Assembly (NCBI GenBank): GCA_013360395.1
Contig: JABWBQ010000031.1
Span: 1-35,277 of the forward strand
DNA: 35,277 nucleotides
Direction of reading: 5' to 3'
Origin: Flavobacteriales bacterium
GTDB taxonomy: Bacteria; Bacteroidota; Bacteroidia; Flavobacteriales_F; PHOS-HE28
In this document: in pieces, positions 24,999-32,275 of the stretch
Numbering within the stretch: the stretch's first letter is position 1
How the letters are laid out: every line of letters starts with the position of its first letter
Translations under genes and position numbers: made by a program
Notes under the pieces: generated by a model
What the model saw: the letters and a program-made list of their open reading frames with translations, nothing else
Database searches by the model: none
Told to the model about the DNA's origin: nothing

Positions 24999-25006
24999 CG
25001 AAGGTA
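24999..25006 (-). promoter_or_regulatory. -7 box TACCTTCG before the restriction gene
   Basis: One mismatch to TAnnTTTG, 6 nt before ATG 24992 on the minus strand. It shows that the island uses the host-type promoter. Confidence 0.55.
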
Positions 25007-25092
25007 GGCCCCATGATCGGAACGAAACGAACAACCCAACGCCTGTGCGCAATGGTGCCCACTGCGCCTAACCTTCAAAGCCCCAATGCAAA

Positions 25093-25110
25093 CAGCCGGG
25101 CCGGGTTCTG
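25093..25110 (-). repeat. Inverted repeat copy 2R
   Basis: Exact reverse complement of 22345-22362 (18 of 18). Confidence 0.75.
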
Positions 25111-25176
25111 AGTCCCGCTTGTCCACTGACAGCAAGCCACTACCTTGCAGCAATGGGCGGGACCAAATGCGGAAGA

Positions 25177-25193
25177 CGCCGCCGACCCATAAC
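25177..25193 (-). repeat. Inverted repeat copy 1R
   Basis: Reverse complement of 22289-22305 with 16 of 17 identical. Confidence 0.7.
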
Positions 25194-25273
25194 AGCACCT
25201 TGCCGCAACGCCTCCCAACGCACCAAAGAGCCAACGCACAAGAGGCGCTGCGGCAAGCTGCAAACCGTTAGCG
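25184..25273 (+). repeat. attC-like recombination site
   Basis: It is laid out like an integron attC. CCATAAC (ending 25193) serves as R'', then comes a 5-nt spacer, then L'' CTTGCCGCAACGCC (25199-25212), a 31-nt variable loop, L' GGCGCTGCGGCAAG (25244-25257), a spacer, and R' GTTAGCG (25267-25273). L'' and L' pair at 13 of 14 positions. R'' departs from RYYYAAC at two bases and R' from GTTRRRY. The total length, about 90 nt, is within the known attC range. The cassette it would close is 23311-25266, carrying the restriction-modification pair in reverse. Confidence 0.5.
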
Positions 25274-25307
25274 GCCATTCCGCCAGAGCGCGGAACGGCG
25301 GCTAACG
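25266..25307. repeat. Imperfect inverted repeat CGTTAGC...GCTAACG
   Basis: Arms 25266-25281 and 25292-25307 match at 14 of 16 positions around a 10-nt loop. The left arm contains the R' half of the attC-like site. This may mark a second, degenerate junction in opposite orientation. Confidence 0.6.
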
Positions 25308-25393
25308 CCGAATGACCACTCGGGCAAGGTGTAAGCGTACTCCCGGAGGTCTCCTCATCTGCGCGGCACAGCGGTAGAGGTCACCCTGCACCG

Positions 25394-25401
25394 TAGCTTT
25401 G
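25394..25401 (+). promoter_or_regulatory. -7 box TAGCTTTG before the broken MNT gene
   Basis: Perfect TAnnTTTG match, 7 nt before ATG 25409. No TTG at -33. Confidence 0.55.
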
Positions 25402-25408
25402 GGACATC

Positions 25409-25726
25409 ATGACCGCCCCTGACATCCTTCAGGAGATCAAGCGCCGTGTGGCCTCTGTGGAGCCCAACGCGGAGGTGCTGCTGTACGGTTCGTATGCCCG
25501 TGGCGAGCAGGGTCCGGAGTCGGACATCGATCTGCTTATCCTGCTGCCCGAGGGCGACCGCGTGGGCTACGATGAGGGCCTGCGGATCAAATCATCGCTG
25601 TACCGCTTGGAGTGGAGCACGGGACGGATCATCAGCCCGCTGGTATAAACGCGGAAGGAGTGGATGGAGCGACATAAGGGAACGCCCTTTTTCTACAACG
25701 TGCAGCGTGAGGCGGTGGCGCGATGA
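25409..25726 (+). pseudogene. MNT-type nucleotidyltransferase (antitoxin), nonsense mutation
   Basis: The first 79 codons encode a minimal nucleotidyltransferase with GSYARGEQGPESDIDLL, where D39 and D41 are the metal-binding pair. Codon 80 is TAA (25646-25648). The same frame continues afterwards with TRKEWMERHKGTPFFYNVQREAVAR, exactly the normal C-terminus of this family, to TGA at 25724-25726. A single TAT-to-TAA change explains the break. MNT proteins act as antitoxins by adding AMP to HEPN toxins. The intact gene would have overlapped the HEPN gene by ATGA. A truncated 79-aa product could still be made. Confidence 0.8.
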
Positions 25727-25845
25727 AGTCCGAGGAGCGTGACGAACTGGTGCGGTACCGCATGCGGTGCGCGCATGAAGCATTGGCCGAGGCTGTGGCG
25801 CTGATCGAAAGGGAGCTTTGGCGTGGCTATGTGAAAAGGTTGTAG
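25723..25845 (+). pseudogene. HEPN-domain toxin remnant
   Basis: The 40-codon remnant starts with MKSEERDELVRYRMRCAHEAL and ALIERELW, the first helices of a HEPN protein of the MNT-partnered type. After ELW the normal VAVNRLYYA segment is present only in scrambled form (GTGGCT, then GTGAA, then GGTTGTA) with small insertions, and the frame ends at TAG 25843-25845. The RNase motif RxxxxH and about two thirds of the protein are missing. The toxin is dead, which fits the relaxed selection seen in its antitoxin. Confidence 0.7.
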
Positions 25846-25848
25846 ATC

Positions 25849-25941
25849 ATGCCCACCCAAGCCCACATGCTCTCCCTCCTCCAGCACGTGAAAATTGAAG
25901 AGAAACCATCGGAACCATTCGTGGTCCCGTACGTTTCCTGA
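25849..25941 (+). pseudogene. Possible paaD 5' fragment (30 codons)
   Basis: The short frame MPTQAHMLSLLQHVK... aligns with the start of PaaD at 26328 (MTDLSHLLSLLHRVK). Over 42 nt, 30 positions are identical, including an unbroken 14-nt run CTCTCCCTCCTCCA. After HVK the similarity stops. It may be a leftover of a second or original paaD copy cut when the island arrived. The match is short, so chance cannot be excluded. Confidence 0.35.
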
Positions 25942-25996
25942 GAGCGTACTGTGGGGGAAGCCGTAATTTTATGCCTCCGACAAGCATCTGCACATA

Positions 25997-26230
25997 ATGG
26001 GCAAGCTTACCGAGAAGCGTATTGAACTGGCACGGCGCGTACTGGACACCGTGGACGCCCGCAAGCTCGCCATGGTGGAAGAAGCCTTGGACGGTGGGGC
26101 CGTGCAGGACTTCACCCCGGCGCAGCTTCGGGGGTTCAAGGCCATCCGCGACCGGATCCGGAGCGGTGCCGTGCCCACCTATTCGTTGCAGGACGTGAAA
26201 CGCAGGGCGAAGAAGCACCTGTCCGCGTGA
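25997..26230 (+). CDS. Small antitoxin-like protein (77 aa)
   Basis: The protein is charged and helical, with the C-terminal segment PTYSLQDVKRRAKKHLSA. This looks like Bacteroidota addiction-module antitoxins whose C-terminal half reads Y-T/S-x-E/Q-x-V/I-K. No DNA-binding motif is certain. The stop overlaps a GTG that opens a frame beginning MSVRIVFGAR, the kind of start ParE/RelE toxins have, but that frame soon fails. So this is probably an orphaned antitoxin at the island's right end. ATG 25997 follows a weak box TAATTTTA at 25964. Confidence 0.55.
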   Translation: MGKLTEKRIELARRVLDTVDARKLAMVEEALDGGAVQDFTPAQLRGFKAIRDRIRSGAVPTYSLQDVKRRAKKHLSA

Positions 26231-26331
26231 GTGTGCGTATCGTCTTCGGTGCCCGACCGATGGAAGTGTGCGAGTCCCCGATCACCGAGCCCAACGCCTC
26301 GATCCCGTCCAATTCGATGGGAATGCCATGA
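26227..26331 (+). pseudogene. Truncated ParE/RelE-like toxin start
   Basis: GTG 26227 overlaps the antitoxin stop (GTGA) and opens a 34-codon frame starting MSVRIVFGAR. Only these first ten residues look like a toxin; the rest (ESPITEPNASIPSNS) does not. The frame ends over the paaD start codon. The simplest reading is that the island/chromosome junction cuts the toxin gene near 26255. Confidence 0.35.
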
Positions 26332-26813
26332 CCGACCTGTCGCACCTCCTCTCCCTCCTCCACCGCGTGAAGGACCCGGAGATCCCGGCCATCAGCGTGG
26401 TGGAGCTGGGCGTGGTACGTGGCGTGGACGTGGATGCGGACGGTAAGGCGATCGTGACCATCACCCCCACCTACACCGGCTGCCCCGCCATGGACGTGAT
26501 GGCCGCCGACATCAAGAAGGAACTGTTGGAGGGCGGGGTGCCTTCCGTGGAGGTAAAGCTGAGCCTCTCCCCCGCCTGGACCACCGACTGGATCACCGAA
26601 GAGGGCAGGCGCAAGCTGAAGGAGTACGGCATCGCCCCGCCGGAGAAGACCGCCGACATCCGTGCGTTGAAGGGCGAACAGCCGGTGGTGCCCTGTCCGC
26701 AATGCGGCTCCACGAACACCGTGATGCTCTCGGCCTTCGGCAGCACGGCCTGCAAGGCGCTGTGGAAGTGCAACGCCTGCCTGGAGCCCTTCGATCAGTT
26801 CAAGTGCCTGTGA
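26328..26813 (+). CDS. paaD: Phenylacetate pathway Fe-S assembly protein PaaD
   Basis: This 161-aa protein has an N-terminal MIP18/DUF59 domain (VKDPEIPAISVVELGVVR, then TPTYTGCPAMDVM with the conserved Cys). Its C-terminal zinc ribbon is CPQCGS, then WKCNACLEPF. PaaD is thought to help mature the iron centres of the PaaABCE complex. It starts at ATG 26328, directly on the right edge of the island, and its usual neighbour paaC is about 5.4 kb upstream. How it is now transcribed is unclear; no strong -7 box precedes it. Confidence 0.92.
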   Translation: MTDLSHLLSLLHRVKDPEIPAISVVELGVVRGVDVDADGKAIVTITPTYTGCPAMDVMAADIKKELLEGGVPSVEVKLSLSPAWTTDWITEEGRRKLKEYGIAPPEKTADIRALKGEQPVVPCPQCGSTNTVMLSAFGSTACKALWKCNACLEPFDQFKCL

Positions 26814-26872
26814 CCGACCCATCGCGGTTCCACGCCGTGTGTTCGTTCGATCGTCCGTTGCATTGATAAACT

Positions 26873-26880
26873 GAACTTTA
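26873..26880 (+). promoter_or_regulatory. -7-like box GAACTTTA before paaG
   Basis: Two mismatches to TAnnTTTG, but placed 4 nt before ATG 26885 as in other genes here. Confidence 0.3.
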
Positions 26881-26884
26881 CCAC

Positions 26885-27664
26885 ATGTCCTACACCAAGA
26901 TCCACTACACCGTCGCCGAGGGCGTCGCCGCCATCACGTTGAACCGTCCGGACAAGCTGAACAGTTTCGACCGGGAGATGGCGCTGCAGACCATCGATGC
27001 GCTGGACAAGGCCAAGGACGATGCGACCGTGCGGGCCGTGCTGCTCACCGGTGAAGGACGGGCCTTCTGTGCCGGGCAGGACCTGGCGGAGGCCATCGCA
27101 CCGGGCACCAAGATCGAGGAGATCATCAGCGTGCAGTACAACCCCCTCGTACGTCGCCTGCGAGCCCTGCCCAAGCCGGTGGTGTGCGCGGTGAACGGGG
27201 TGGCCGCCGGTGCGGGCGCCAACATCGCCTATGCCTGCGACCTGACGCTGGCGGCCGAGAGCGCGAACTTCATCCAGAGCTTCATCAACATCGGCCTGAT
27301 CCCCGACAGCGGGGGCACCTTCACCCTGCCACGCCTGGTGGGCATGCAGCGCGCCTTCGGGCAGATGATCCTGGCGCCCAAGGTGAGCGCCAGGGAGGCC
27401 GAGGCCCTGGGCATGATCTGGCGGTGCGTGCCTGACGCCGAGCTGATGAACGAGACCACGGCCCTGGCGAAGAAACTCGCCGTGATGCCCACCAAGGCCA
27501 TCGCCCTCACCAAGGAGGCCCTGAACCGGTCGCAGAACACCAGCCTTGACACCCAGCTGGACCACGAGAACGAGCTGCAGAGCCTCGCCGGCCGCAGCCA
27601 CGACTACAACGAGGGTGTGAAGGCCTTCCTGGAGAAACGCAAGCCGGTGTACAAGGGAGCGTGA
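26885..27664 (+). CDS. paaG: Epoxy-dihydrophenylacetyl-CoA isomerase PaaG
   Basis: The 259-aa crotonase-fold enzyme is close to E. coli PaaG along its length. It shares FCAGQDL, YNPLVRRL, LPKPVVCAVNGVAAGAGA, GLIPDSGGT with the catalytic Asp, GMIW and AGRSHDYNEGVKAFL. PaaG isomerises the ring epoxide made by PaaABCE to the oxepin and later shifts a double bond in the degradation steps. It lies 71 nt after paaD on the same strand. This keeps the paaD-paaG end of the pathway together on the right side of the island. Confidence 0.9.
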   Translation: MSYTKIHYTVAEGVAAITLNRPDKLNSFDREMALQTIDALDKAKDDATVRAVLLTGEGRAFCAGQDLAEAIAPGTKIEEIISVQYNPLVRRLRALPKPVVCAVNGVAAGAGANIAYACDLTLAAESANFIQSFINIGLIPDSGGTFTLPRLVGMQRAFGQMILAPKVSAREAEALGMIWRCVPDAELMNETTALAKKLAVMPTKAIALTKEALNRSQNTSLDTQLDHENELQSLAGRSHDYNEGVKAFLEKRKPVYKGA

Positions 27665-27702
27665 GGGCCGGGCCGGCGATCCCCCGGGAAGGGTGAAGGC
27701 AG

Positions 27703-28473
27703 CTACCGCCTGGCCGCCTCGGCCTTGAAGCGGTTGATGGCCTGCACGGCGAACTCGGACAGGATGAGGCGTCCGCTGGTGGCGGCCCTTTCGTCCAGCA
27801 GCCGGTCCCAGTCCTCGGTGCCGCGCCACAGGGTGCGCTTCAGTTCGCGCATGGCCTCCGGGCTGTAGGCGGCCAGTTCCTGTGCGTGGGCCTCCACGGC
27901 GCGGTCCAGTTCCTCCGGAGCATCGAACACCGCGTTGTACAGGCCGTGCTGGAGGCACCACGGTGCGTCGCGCCAGGCGGCGGGCGTGAAGCTCATGAGC
28001 CCGAAGGTGCCGGCGCCCACCTTGCGTTCCACGGCCGGTCCCACCACGAAGGGCCCGATGCCGATCGCCAGTTCGCTGAGGCGCGCGCTGGCCGAGCTGT
28101 GCGCGTAGCTCACGTCGCAGGCCGCGGCGAGCCCCACCCCGCCGCCCACGGCCCGGCCATGCACCCGGCCGATGACCAGGCAAGGCGCCTTGCGGATGGC
28201 GTTGATCACACGGCCGAAGCCGCTGAAGAAGGCCAGGCCCTTCTCCGCCGAGTCGATGGTGAGCAGCTCGTCGAAGCTGGCCCCCGCGCAGAACGCCTTC
28301 TCGCCGTCGCTGCGCAGCACGATGACGCGCACGGACGGATCGCCCCCCATGCGGCCGATGGTGGAGGCCAGGTCCTGCAACACCCGGCCCGGCAGGCTGT
28401 TGCTCTTGGGGTGGTGGAAGGTGACGGTGGCGATGCCGGCCGCCACGTGGTGCTTCACATAACCGTCGTTCAT
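27703..28473 (-). CDS. Enoyl-CoA hydratase/isomerase family protein
   Basis: The 256-aa crotonase-fold protein has the oxyanion-hole segments KAFCAGASFDE and HGRAVGGGVGLAAACD. In the active-site region the usual PGGGG-like loop is GPFVVGPAVERKVG and no clear second catalytic Glu is seen, so it is not a textbook enoyl-CoA hydratase. It could be the PaaF-like hydratase of the pathway or a related isomerase. It converges on paaG with 38 nt between the stops. ATG 28473 gives the standard N-terminus. Confidence 0.75.
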   Translation of the reverse strand: MNDGYVKHHVAAGIATVTFHHPKSNSLPGRVLQDLASTIGRMGGDPSVRVIVLRSDGEKAFCAGASFDELLTIDSAEKGLAFFSGFGRVINAIRKAPCLVIGRVHGRAVGGGVGLAAACDVSYAHSSASARLSELAIGIGPFVVGPAVERKVGAGTFGLMSFTPAAWRDAPWCLQHGLYNAVFDAPEELDRAVEAHAQELAAYSPEAMRELKRTLWRGTEDWDRLLDERAATSGRLILSEFAVQAINRFKAEAARR

Positions 28474-28493
28474 GGGTGCGTTGCGATGGGGTG

Positions 28494-28501
28494 CGAAGTT
28501 C
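28494..28501 (-). promoter_or_regulatory. -7-like box GAACTTCG upstream of the crotonase gene
   Basis: Two mismatches to TAnnTTTG, 20 nt before ATG 28473 on the minus strand. Confidence 0.3.
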
Positions 28502-28568
28502 GGCAGGCGGCGGCAACCTGCGCCCGTTCCCTGCCGTAAGAAGGACCGGCCCGGTCACGCCGGGCGTT

Positions 28569-30041
28569 GTGCCATTGGACCTGCGTCGCCCGTCCACCAC
28601 GCGCACCGTGCTGCTGGTGCTGTTCGCCACCCTTTTCGCCGTGGGGGCGGCCTTGGTGGCATGGTCCCACACCGCCACGCGCCGCACGCTGCGCCATGAG
28701 GCGGTGGCCCGGCTGGGCGGCATCGCCGGCACCCTGTCCACGGCCATCGACGGCAGCCGGGTGACGCGCCTGCTGGAGAAGTACGACTCGCGCGGCATGC
28801 TGGTCCACAGCGCCCAGGACCCGTGGTACTACGTGCTCCACGAGAACCTGCGGAAGGCCGCCGAGGCCAACCGCCTGTCGATGCCCTTGCGGCTCGTGGC
28901 CCACGACGCGCGCAAGCAGGCCTTGCAGGTGGTGGTGACCAGTGCTGCCGCGCCGGCCCTGCGCGAGCCGTACGAGGGGCCCTCGGGGAGCGCCATCATC
29001 GAGGCCATCGCCGCGGGGCGGATCGACCCCGGCCGGGCCATCGCCGCCGACCGGGTGCTGGCCTTTTGCGCCGTCCGCAACGGTCGGGGCCGCGTGGTCG
29101 CCGTACTGGTGGCCGAGATGCCCACGGCGGAACTCGACGCGCTGGCCCTGGGCCGGTTGCAGCGAAACGCGGGCCTGCTGGTCCTGGCGCTGGTGGTGAT
29201 CGGCGGATTCCTCGTCCGTTCGGTGGGCACCCTGGTGCGCCGGGAGGAGCTGGCCCGCAGCGCCCTGCAAGAACGCCACGACGGGGTGACCGACAGCATC
29301 GCCTACGCCGGCAAGATCCAGGCGGCCCTGGTCCCGCGGCCCGAGCGCTATGGCGAGGTCTTCGCCGAGCATTTCGTGCTGAACCGGCCCAAGGACGTGG
29401 TGAGCGGCGACTTCCATTGGATGCACCGCATCGGCGACCAGGTGTGCCTGGTGGCCCAGGCCGACTGCACCGGGCATGGCCTGCCCGGGGCCATGATGGC
29501 CGCCATCGGCTGTTCCCTGCTCAACGAGCTGGCGACCCAGCACCCGGACATGGACCCGGCGGAACTGCTGGCCCTGCTCAACCGCCGCATGATCCAGGCC
29601 CTGGACCAGCGCGGGGGTGTGGCCGGCGCCGGGGACGGCATGGACATCGCCCTGTGCCGCGTGGACCGGGCGCAGCGCGAGATCCTTTTCGCCGGTGCCT
29701 TCCGCCCCCTGTACTGGGTGCACGACGGCCAGCTCACCGTCATCAACGGCGACCGGCGTCCGATCGGTGGCAACCAGCACGATGCCGAGCGCCGCTTCAC
29801 GGTGCACCGCCTGGCCTACCATGCCGGCGACCGCATCTACCTGTTCAGCGATGGGTACGTGGACCAGTTCGGCGGGCCGGAGGGGCGCAAGTTCCTGGCC
29901 TCGCGGCTGCACGCCATGCTCGAGGAGCATCAGCACCTGCCGCTGGCCCTGCAGGCCGAGGTGCTGGAGCGGGCCTTCGATGCGTGGAAGGGCGTGCGCG
30001 AACAGGTGGACGACGTGTGCGTGCTCGGGCTGGCCGTGTGA
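28569..30041 (+). CDS. Membrane-bound SpoIIE/PP2C-type serine phosphatase
   Basis: With the GTG start at 28569 the protein is 490 aa. A first membrane helix (about 9-33) and a second (AGLLVLALVVIGGFLV) enclose an extracytoplasmic sensor region of about 165 residues. The C-terminal SpoIIE/PPM domain has the metal-binding set SGDFHW, ADCTGHGLPGAMM, FSDGYVDQFGG and DDVCVL. Such proteins dephosphorylate anti-sigma-factor antagonists or other phosphoserine proteins in response to an outside signal. No partner (STAS protein or anti-sigma kinase) is seen nearby. The frame is open to GTG 28476, overlapping the divergent crotonase promoter, so the start is uncertain. Confidence 0.82.
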   Translation: MPLDLRRPSTTRTVLLVLFATLFAVGAALVAWSHTATRRTLRHEAVARLGGIAGTLSTAIDGSRVTRLLEKYDSRGMLVHSAQDPWYYVLHENLRKAAEANRLSMPLRLVAHDARKQALQVVVTSAAAPALREPYEGPSGSAIIEAIAAGRIDPGRAIAADRVLAFCAVRNGRGRVVAVLVAEMPTAELDALALGRLQRNAGLLVLALVVIGGFLVRSVGTLVRREELARSALQERHDGVTDSIAYAGKIQAALVPRPERYGEVFAEHFVLNRPKDVVSGDFHWMHRIGDQVCLVAQADCTGHGLPGAMMAAIGCSLLNELATQHPDMDPAELLALLNRRMIQALDQRGGVAGAGDGMDIALCRVDRAQREILFAGAFRPLYWVHDGQLTVINGDRRPIGGNQHDAERRFTVHRLAYHAGDRIYLFSDGYVDQFGGPEGRKFLASRLHAMLEEHQHLPLALQAEVLERAFDAWKGVREQVDDVCVLGLAV

Positions 30042-30070
30042 AGCGGCCCGATCGTTCCGAAAGGGCCCTC

Positions 30071-30078
30071 TATCTTTG
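30071..30078 (+). promoter_or_regulatory. -7 box TATCTTTG before the DUF349 gene
   Basis: Perfect TAnnTTTG match 38 nt before ATG 30117. Probably drives the DUF349-thioesterase-lipoprotein operon. Confidence 0.6.
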
Positions 30079-30116
30079 GTCGGCGCCGCCCATGAGCGGA
30101 ACGTCCCTGTTGACCC

Positions 30117-31859
30117 ATGACCACGAAAGCGGAGCTGATCGGCCGGATGGAGGCCTTGCTCCAGAACGAAGACCTGGAGCACACCGCCGAGCTGGTGGAT
30201 GCCGTGAAGGAGAGTTATGAGGCGCTGGTGGCCGAAGCGCAGCACGCGGCCACGGTGGCCGCCGGCGAGCCCCATGCCGATGGCGCGGAAGCCCCACCGC
30301 CGGCACCGATCGAATCGGCCCCCCTGGGCGATGAGGAGGACAAGCGTTTCAAGCAGCTGGTGGACGCCTTCCGCACCAAGGTGAACGATGTGCGCCGCCG
30401 CAAGGCCAAGGAGGAGGCGGACAACCTGGCCGCCAAGCTGGCGGTGATGGAGGAGCTCAAGGCGTTGATCAGCCAGGAGGAGAACATCGGCAATGCGTTC
30501 CAGCGCTTCAAGGAGCTCCAGGACAAGTGGAAGGCCATCGGCGCGGTGCCCCAGCAGGCCTACCGGGACCTGCAGCGCGATTACGCCCACCTGCTGGACG
30601 ACTTCTTCTACCACATCCGGATCTACAAGGAGCTGCGGGACCACGACCTGCGGAAGAACACCGCCCTCAAGCAGGCGCTGATCGCCGACATGGAAGCCGT
30701 GCAGCGGGTGGACAGCGTGCGGGAGGCCGAGGTGCTGGTGAAAGAGTATCAGGAGAAGTGGCACCACATCGGGCCGGTGGTGAAGGAGGAGCGGGAGGCC
30801 GTTCGCGACCGCTTCTGGAACGCCACCCGCGTGGTTTACGAGCGCATCCACGAGCACTACAAGGCGCGCCGCACGGAGCATGAGGCCAATCTGGCCGCCA
30901 AGCAGGCGCTTGTGGACAAGGTGCAGGAGCTGACCCGGCAGGCCGCCGAGGTGGCCGCCAAGGACTGGAAGGCGCTGACCGACCAGGTGCTGGAAGCCCA
31001 GAACGCGTGGAAGTCCATCGGCTTCGCCACCAAGAAGGACAACGAGCGCATCTGGAAGGAGTTCCGCAACATGTGCAACGCCTTCTTCGACCGGAAGAAG
31101 CAGTACTTCGAAGCGCTGAAGGACCAGTTCAAGGGCGCCCGGGACCGCAAGCAGGCCCTGTTGGACCAGGCGCTGGCGCTGAAGGACAGCACCGATTGGC
31201 GGCAGACGGCGGACAAGCTCAAGGCCCTGCAGCAGCAGTGGAAGGAGACGGGCACCGCGGGGCCGCGCGACGAGCAGAAGCTGTGGAACCGGTTCCGCGA
31301 GGCCTGCGACGGCTTCTTCTCGGCCCGCAAGGCCCATTACGACAAGCTCGATGGCGAACAGGCCGAACACCTCAAGGCGCGGGAGGCCCTGCTGGCCGAG
31401 CTGGAGGGGTATGCCACCACCGGGGACCGGAACGCGGACATCGACGCGCTGAAGGCCTTCAGCAAGCGCTGGCTGGAATGCGGCCGTGTGTCGCCCAAGC
31501 ATTTCGACGCCCTCCAGGACCGCTACCGGGCCGCGCTGGACAGGCACTACACCCAGCTGAAGCTGGAGGGCGAGGAGCGGCGCCGGGCGCAGTTCCAGGA
31601 CCACGTGGACAGCCTGAAGAGCGCCCCCGACGGTCGCGACCGGATCGAACGGGAGAGCCGCTTCGTGAAGCGCAAGATCGAGGAGATGGAGAACGAGCTG
31701 CGCCAGTTCGAGAACAAGATGGGCATGTTCAACTTCAAGAGCGCCAGCGGCGAGGCCATGCGCAAGGAGCTCGAGAAGCAGGCCGAACGCACCCGCCGCG
31801 ACGTGGAACGCCTGCGCGAACAGCACAAGCAGCTGGTGAAGGAGCTGCGGCAGGCGTGA
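30117..31859 (+). CDS. DUF349 repeat protein
   Basis: The 580-aa cytoplasmic protein is highly charged and helical, built of five DUF349 repeats. Their cores read KWKAIGAV, KWHHIGPV, AWKSIGFA, QWKETGTA and RWLECGRV, each followed by a helix with a conserved W/L-x-R/E-F-R pattern. The C-terminus (LEKQAERTRRDVERLREQ) is a coiled coil. Long DUF349 proteins are typical of Bacteroidota and Actinobacteria; the molecular role is not established. It overlaps the following thioesterase gene by 4 nt (GTGA), so the two are translationally coupled. Confidence 0.85.
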   Translation: MTTKAELIGRMEALLQNEDLEHTAELVDAVKESYEALVAEAQHAATVAAGEPHADGAEAPPPAPIESAPLGDEEDKRFKQLVDAFRTKVNDVRRRKAKEEADNLAAKLAVMEELKALISQEENIGNAFQRFKELQDKWKAIGAVPQQAYRDLQRDYAHLLDDFFYHIRIYKELRDHDLRKNTALKQALIADMEAVQRVDSVREAEVLVKEYQEKWHHIGPVVKEEREAVRDRFWNATRVVYERIHEHYKARRTEHEANLAAKQALVDKVQELTRQAAEVAAKDWKALTDQVLEAQNAWKSIGFATKKDNERIWKEFRNMCNAFFDRKKQYFEALKDQFKGARDRKQALLDQALALKDSTDWRQTADKLKALQQQWKETGTAGPRDEQKLWNRFREACDGFFSARKAHYDKLDGEQAEHLKAREALLAELEGYATTGDRNADIDALKAFSKRWLECGRVSPKHFDALQDRYRAALDRHYTQLKLEGEERRRAQFQDHVDSLKSAPDGRDRIERESRFVKRKIEEMENELRQFENKMGMFNFKSASGEAMRKELEKQAERTRRDVERLREQHKQLVKELRQA

Positions 31860-32275
31860 GCACGGAAGGCCCCGCCCTGCCCGTCGGCCTGGACATCGCC
31901 GTGGCGTGGGGCGAGCAGGACCTCTTCGGCCATGTGAACAACGTGGTCTTCTTCCGCTGGATGGAGAACGTGCGCATGCACTTCCTGGAGCGCGTGGGCC
32001 TGCTCCACCCCCGGGGCGAACAGGCCGTCAGCGTCATCCTGGCCAGCACCACCTGCCACTTCAAGCGGCCCGTGCACTGGCCCGCCACGCTGCACATCCG
32101 CACCGGCGCGGTGCACGTGGGCAACACCAGCTTCACCCTCGCCTACCGCCTCACGGACCATGAAGGCGCCCTGGTGGCCGAGGGGACCAGCGTGCAGGTG
32201 GTGTACGACTACGACGTGGGTCGCAAGGTCCCCATCCCCGCATCGGTGCGTGCGGCCATCGCGACGCTGGCATGA
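31856..32275 (+). CDS. Acyl-CoA thioesterase, hotdog fold (4HBT/YbgC-like)
   Basis: The 139-aa protein starts with GTG 31856 overlapping the DUF349 stop. The hotdog helix carries the signature DLFGHVNNVVFFRWMENVR, in which the Asp and the HVNN turn form the active site of 4-hydroxybenzoyl-CoA-thioesterase-like enzymes. It hydrolyses an acyl-CoA; chain specificity is unknown. It overlaps the next lipoprotein gene by ATGA, so three genes form one compact operon. Confidence 0.85.
   Translation: MSTEGPALPVGLDIAVAWGEQDLFGHVNNVVFFRWMENVRMHFLERVGLLHPRGEQAVSVILASTTCHFKRPVHWPATLHIRTGAVHVGNTSFTLAYRLTDHEGALVAEGTSVQVVYDYDVGRKVPIPASVRAAIATLA

Larger units (their letters stand above)
24993..25408. other. 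Gene-free stretch holding cassette junctions and repeats
   Basis: These 416 nt contain no convincing gene. They hold the inverted-repeat blocks at 25093-25110 and 25177-25193, the attC-like hairpin at 25184-25273, the inverted repeat at 25266-25307, several CCAACGC words and the promoter of the broken MNT gene. Confidence 0.7.
20880..26300. mobile_element. Integron-like or cassette-type accessory island splitting the paa operon
   Basis: Between paaC and paaD lie, in order, a tyrosine recombinase, a BRO-N protein, a reverse-strand restriction-modification pair, a broken MNT/HEPN module and an antitoxin-like gene with a toxin stub. Base composition from about 22180 to 25300 is visibly lower in GC than both flanks. 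Units are separated by junctions of the form GTTRRR (22225, 22289, 23311, 25267, and minus strand 25193 and 25306), one of which folds like an integron attC site. Outer limits are approximate; I found no clean target-site duplication. The content is what cassette arrays and defence islands carry. Confidence 0.65.

Noticed and set aside
25035-25240. CRISPR-like array from the recurring CCAACGC words
   Set aside because: The words are 7 nt, irregularly spaced, and flank no constant-length spacers. No cas genes are present.
20875-25400. Target-site duplication flanking the island (CAGTGGTAG near 20870 and CAGCGGTAG near 25370)
   Set aside because: The match is short and imperfect, and the right copy is not at a plausible end.
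26231-26327. Minus-strand peptide containing GIPIELDGIEALGS as a gene remnant
   Set aside because: It has no start, no family match I can name, and is explained equally well by the toxin/paaD junction region.
28470-31826. 1118-aa open frame on the minus strand
   Set aside because: Antisense to the phosphatase and DUF349 genes, low-complexity HL/QV/LL composition, no start or domain support. A high-GC shadow.
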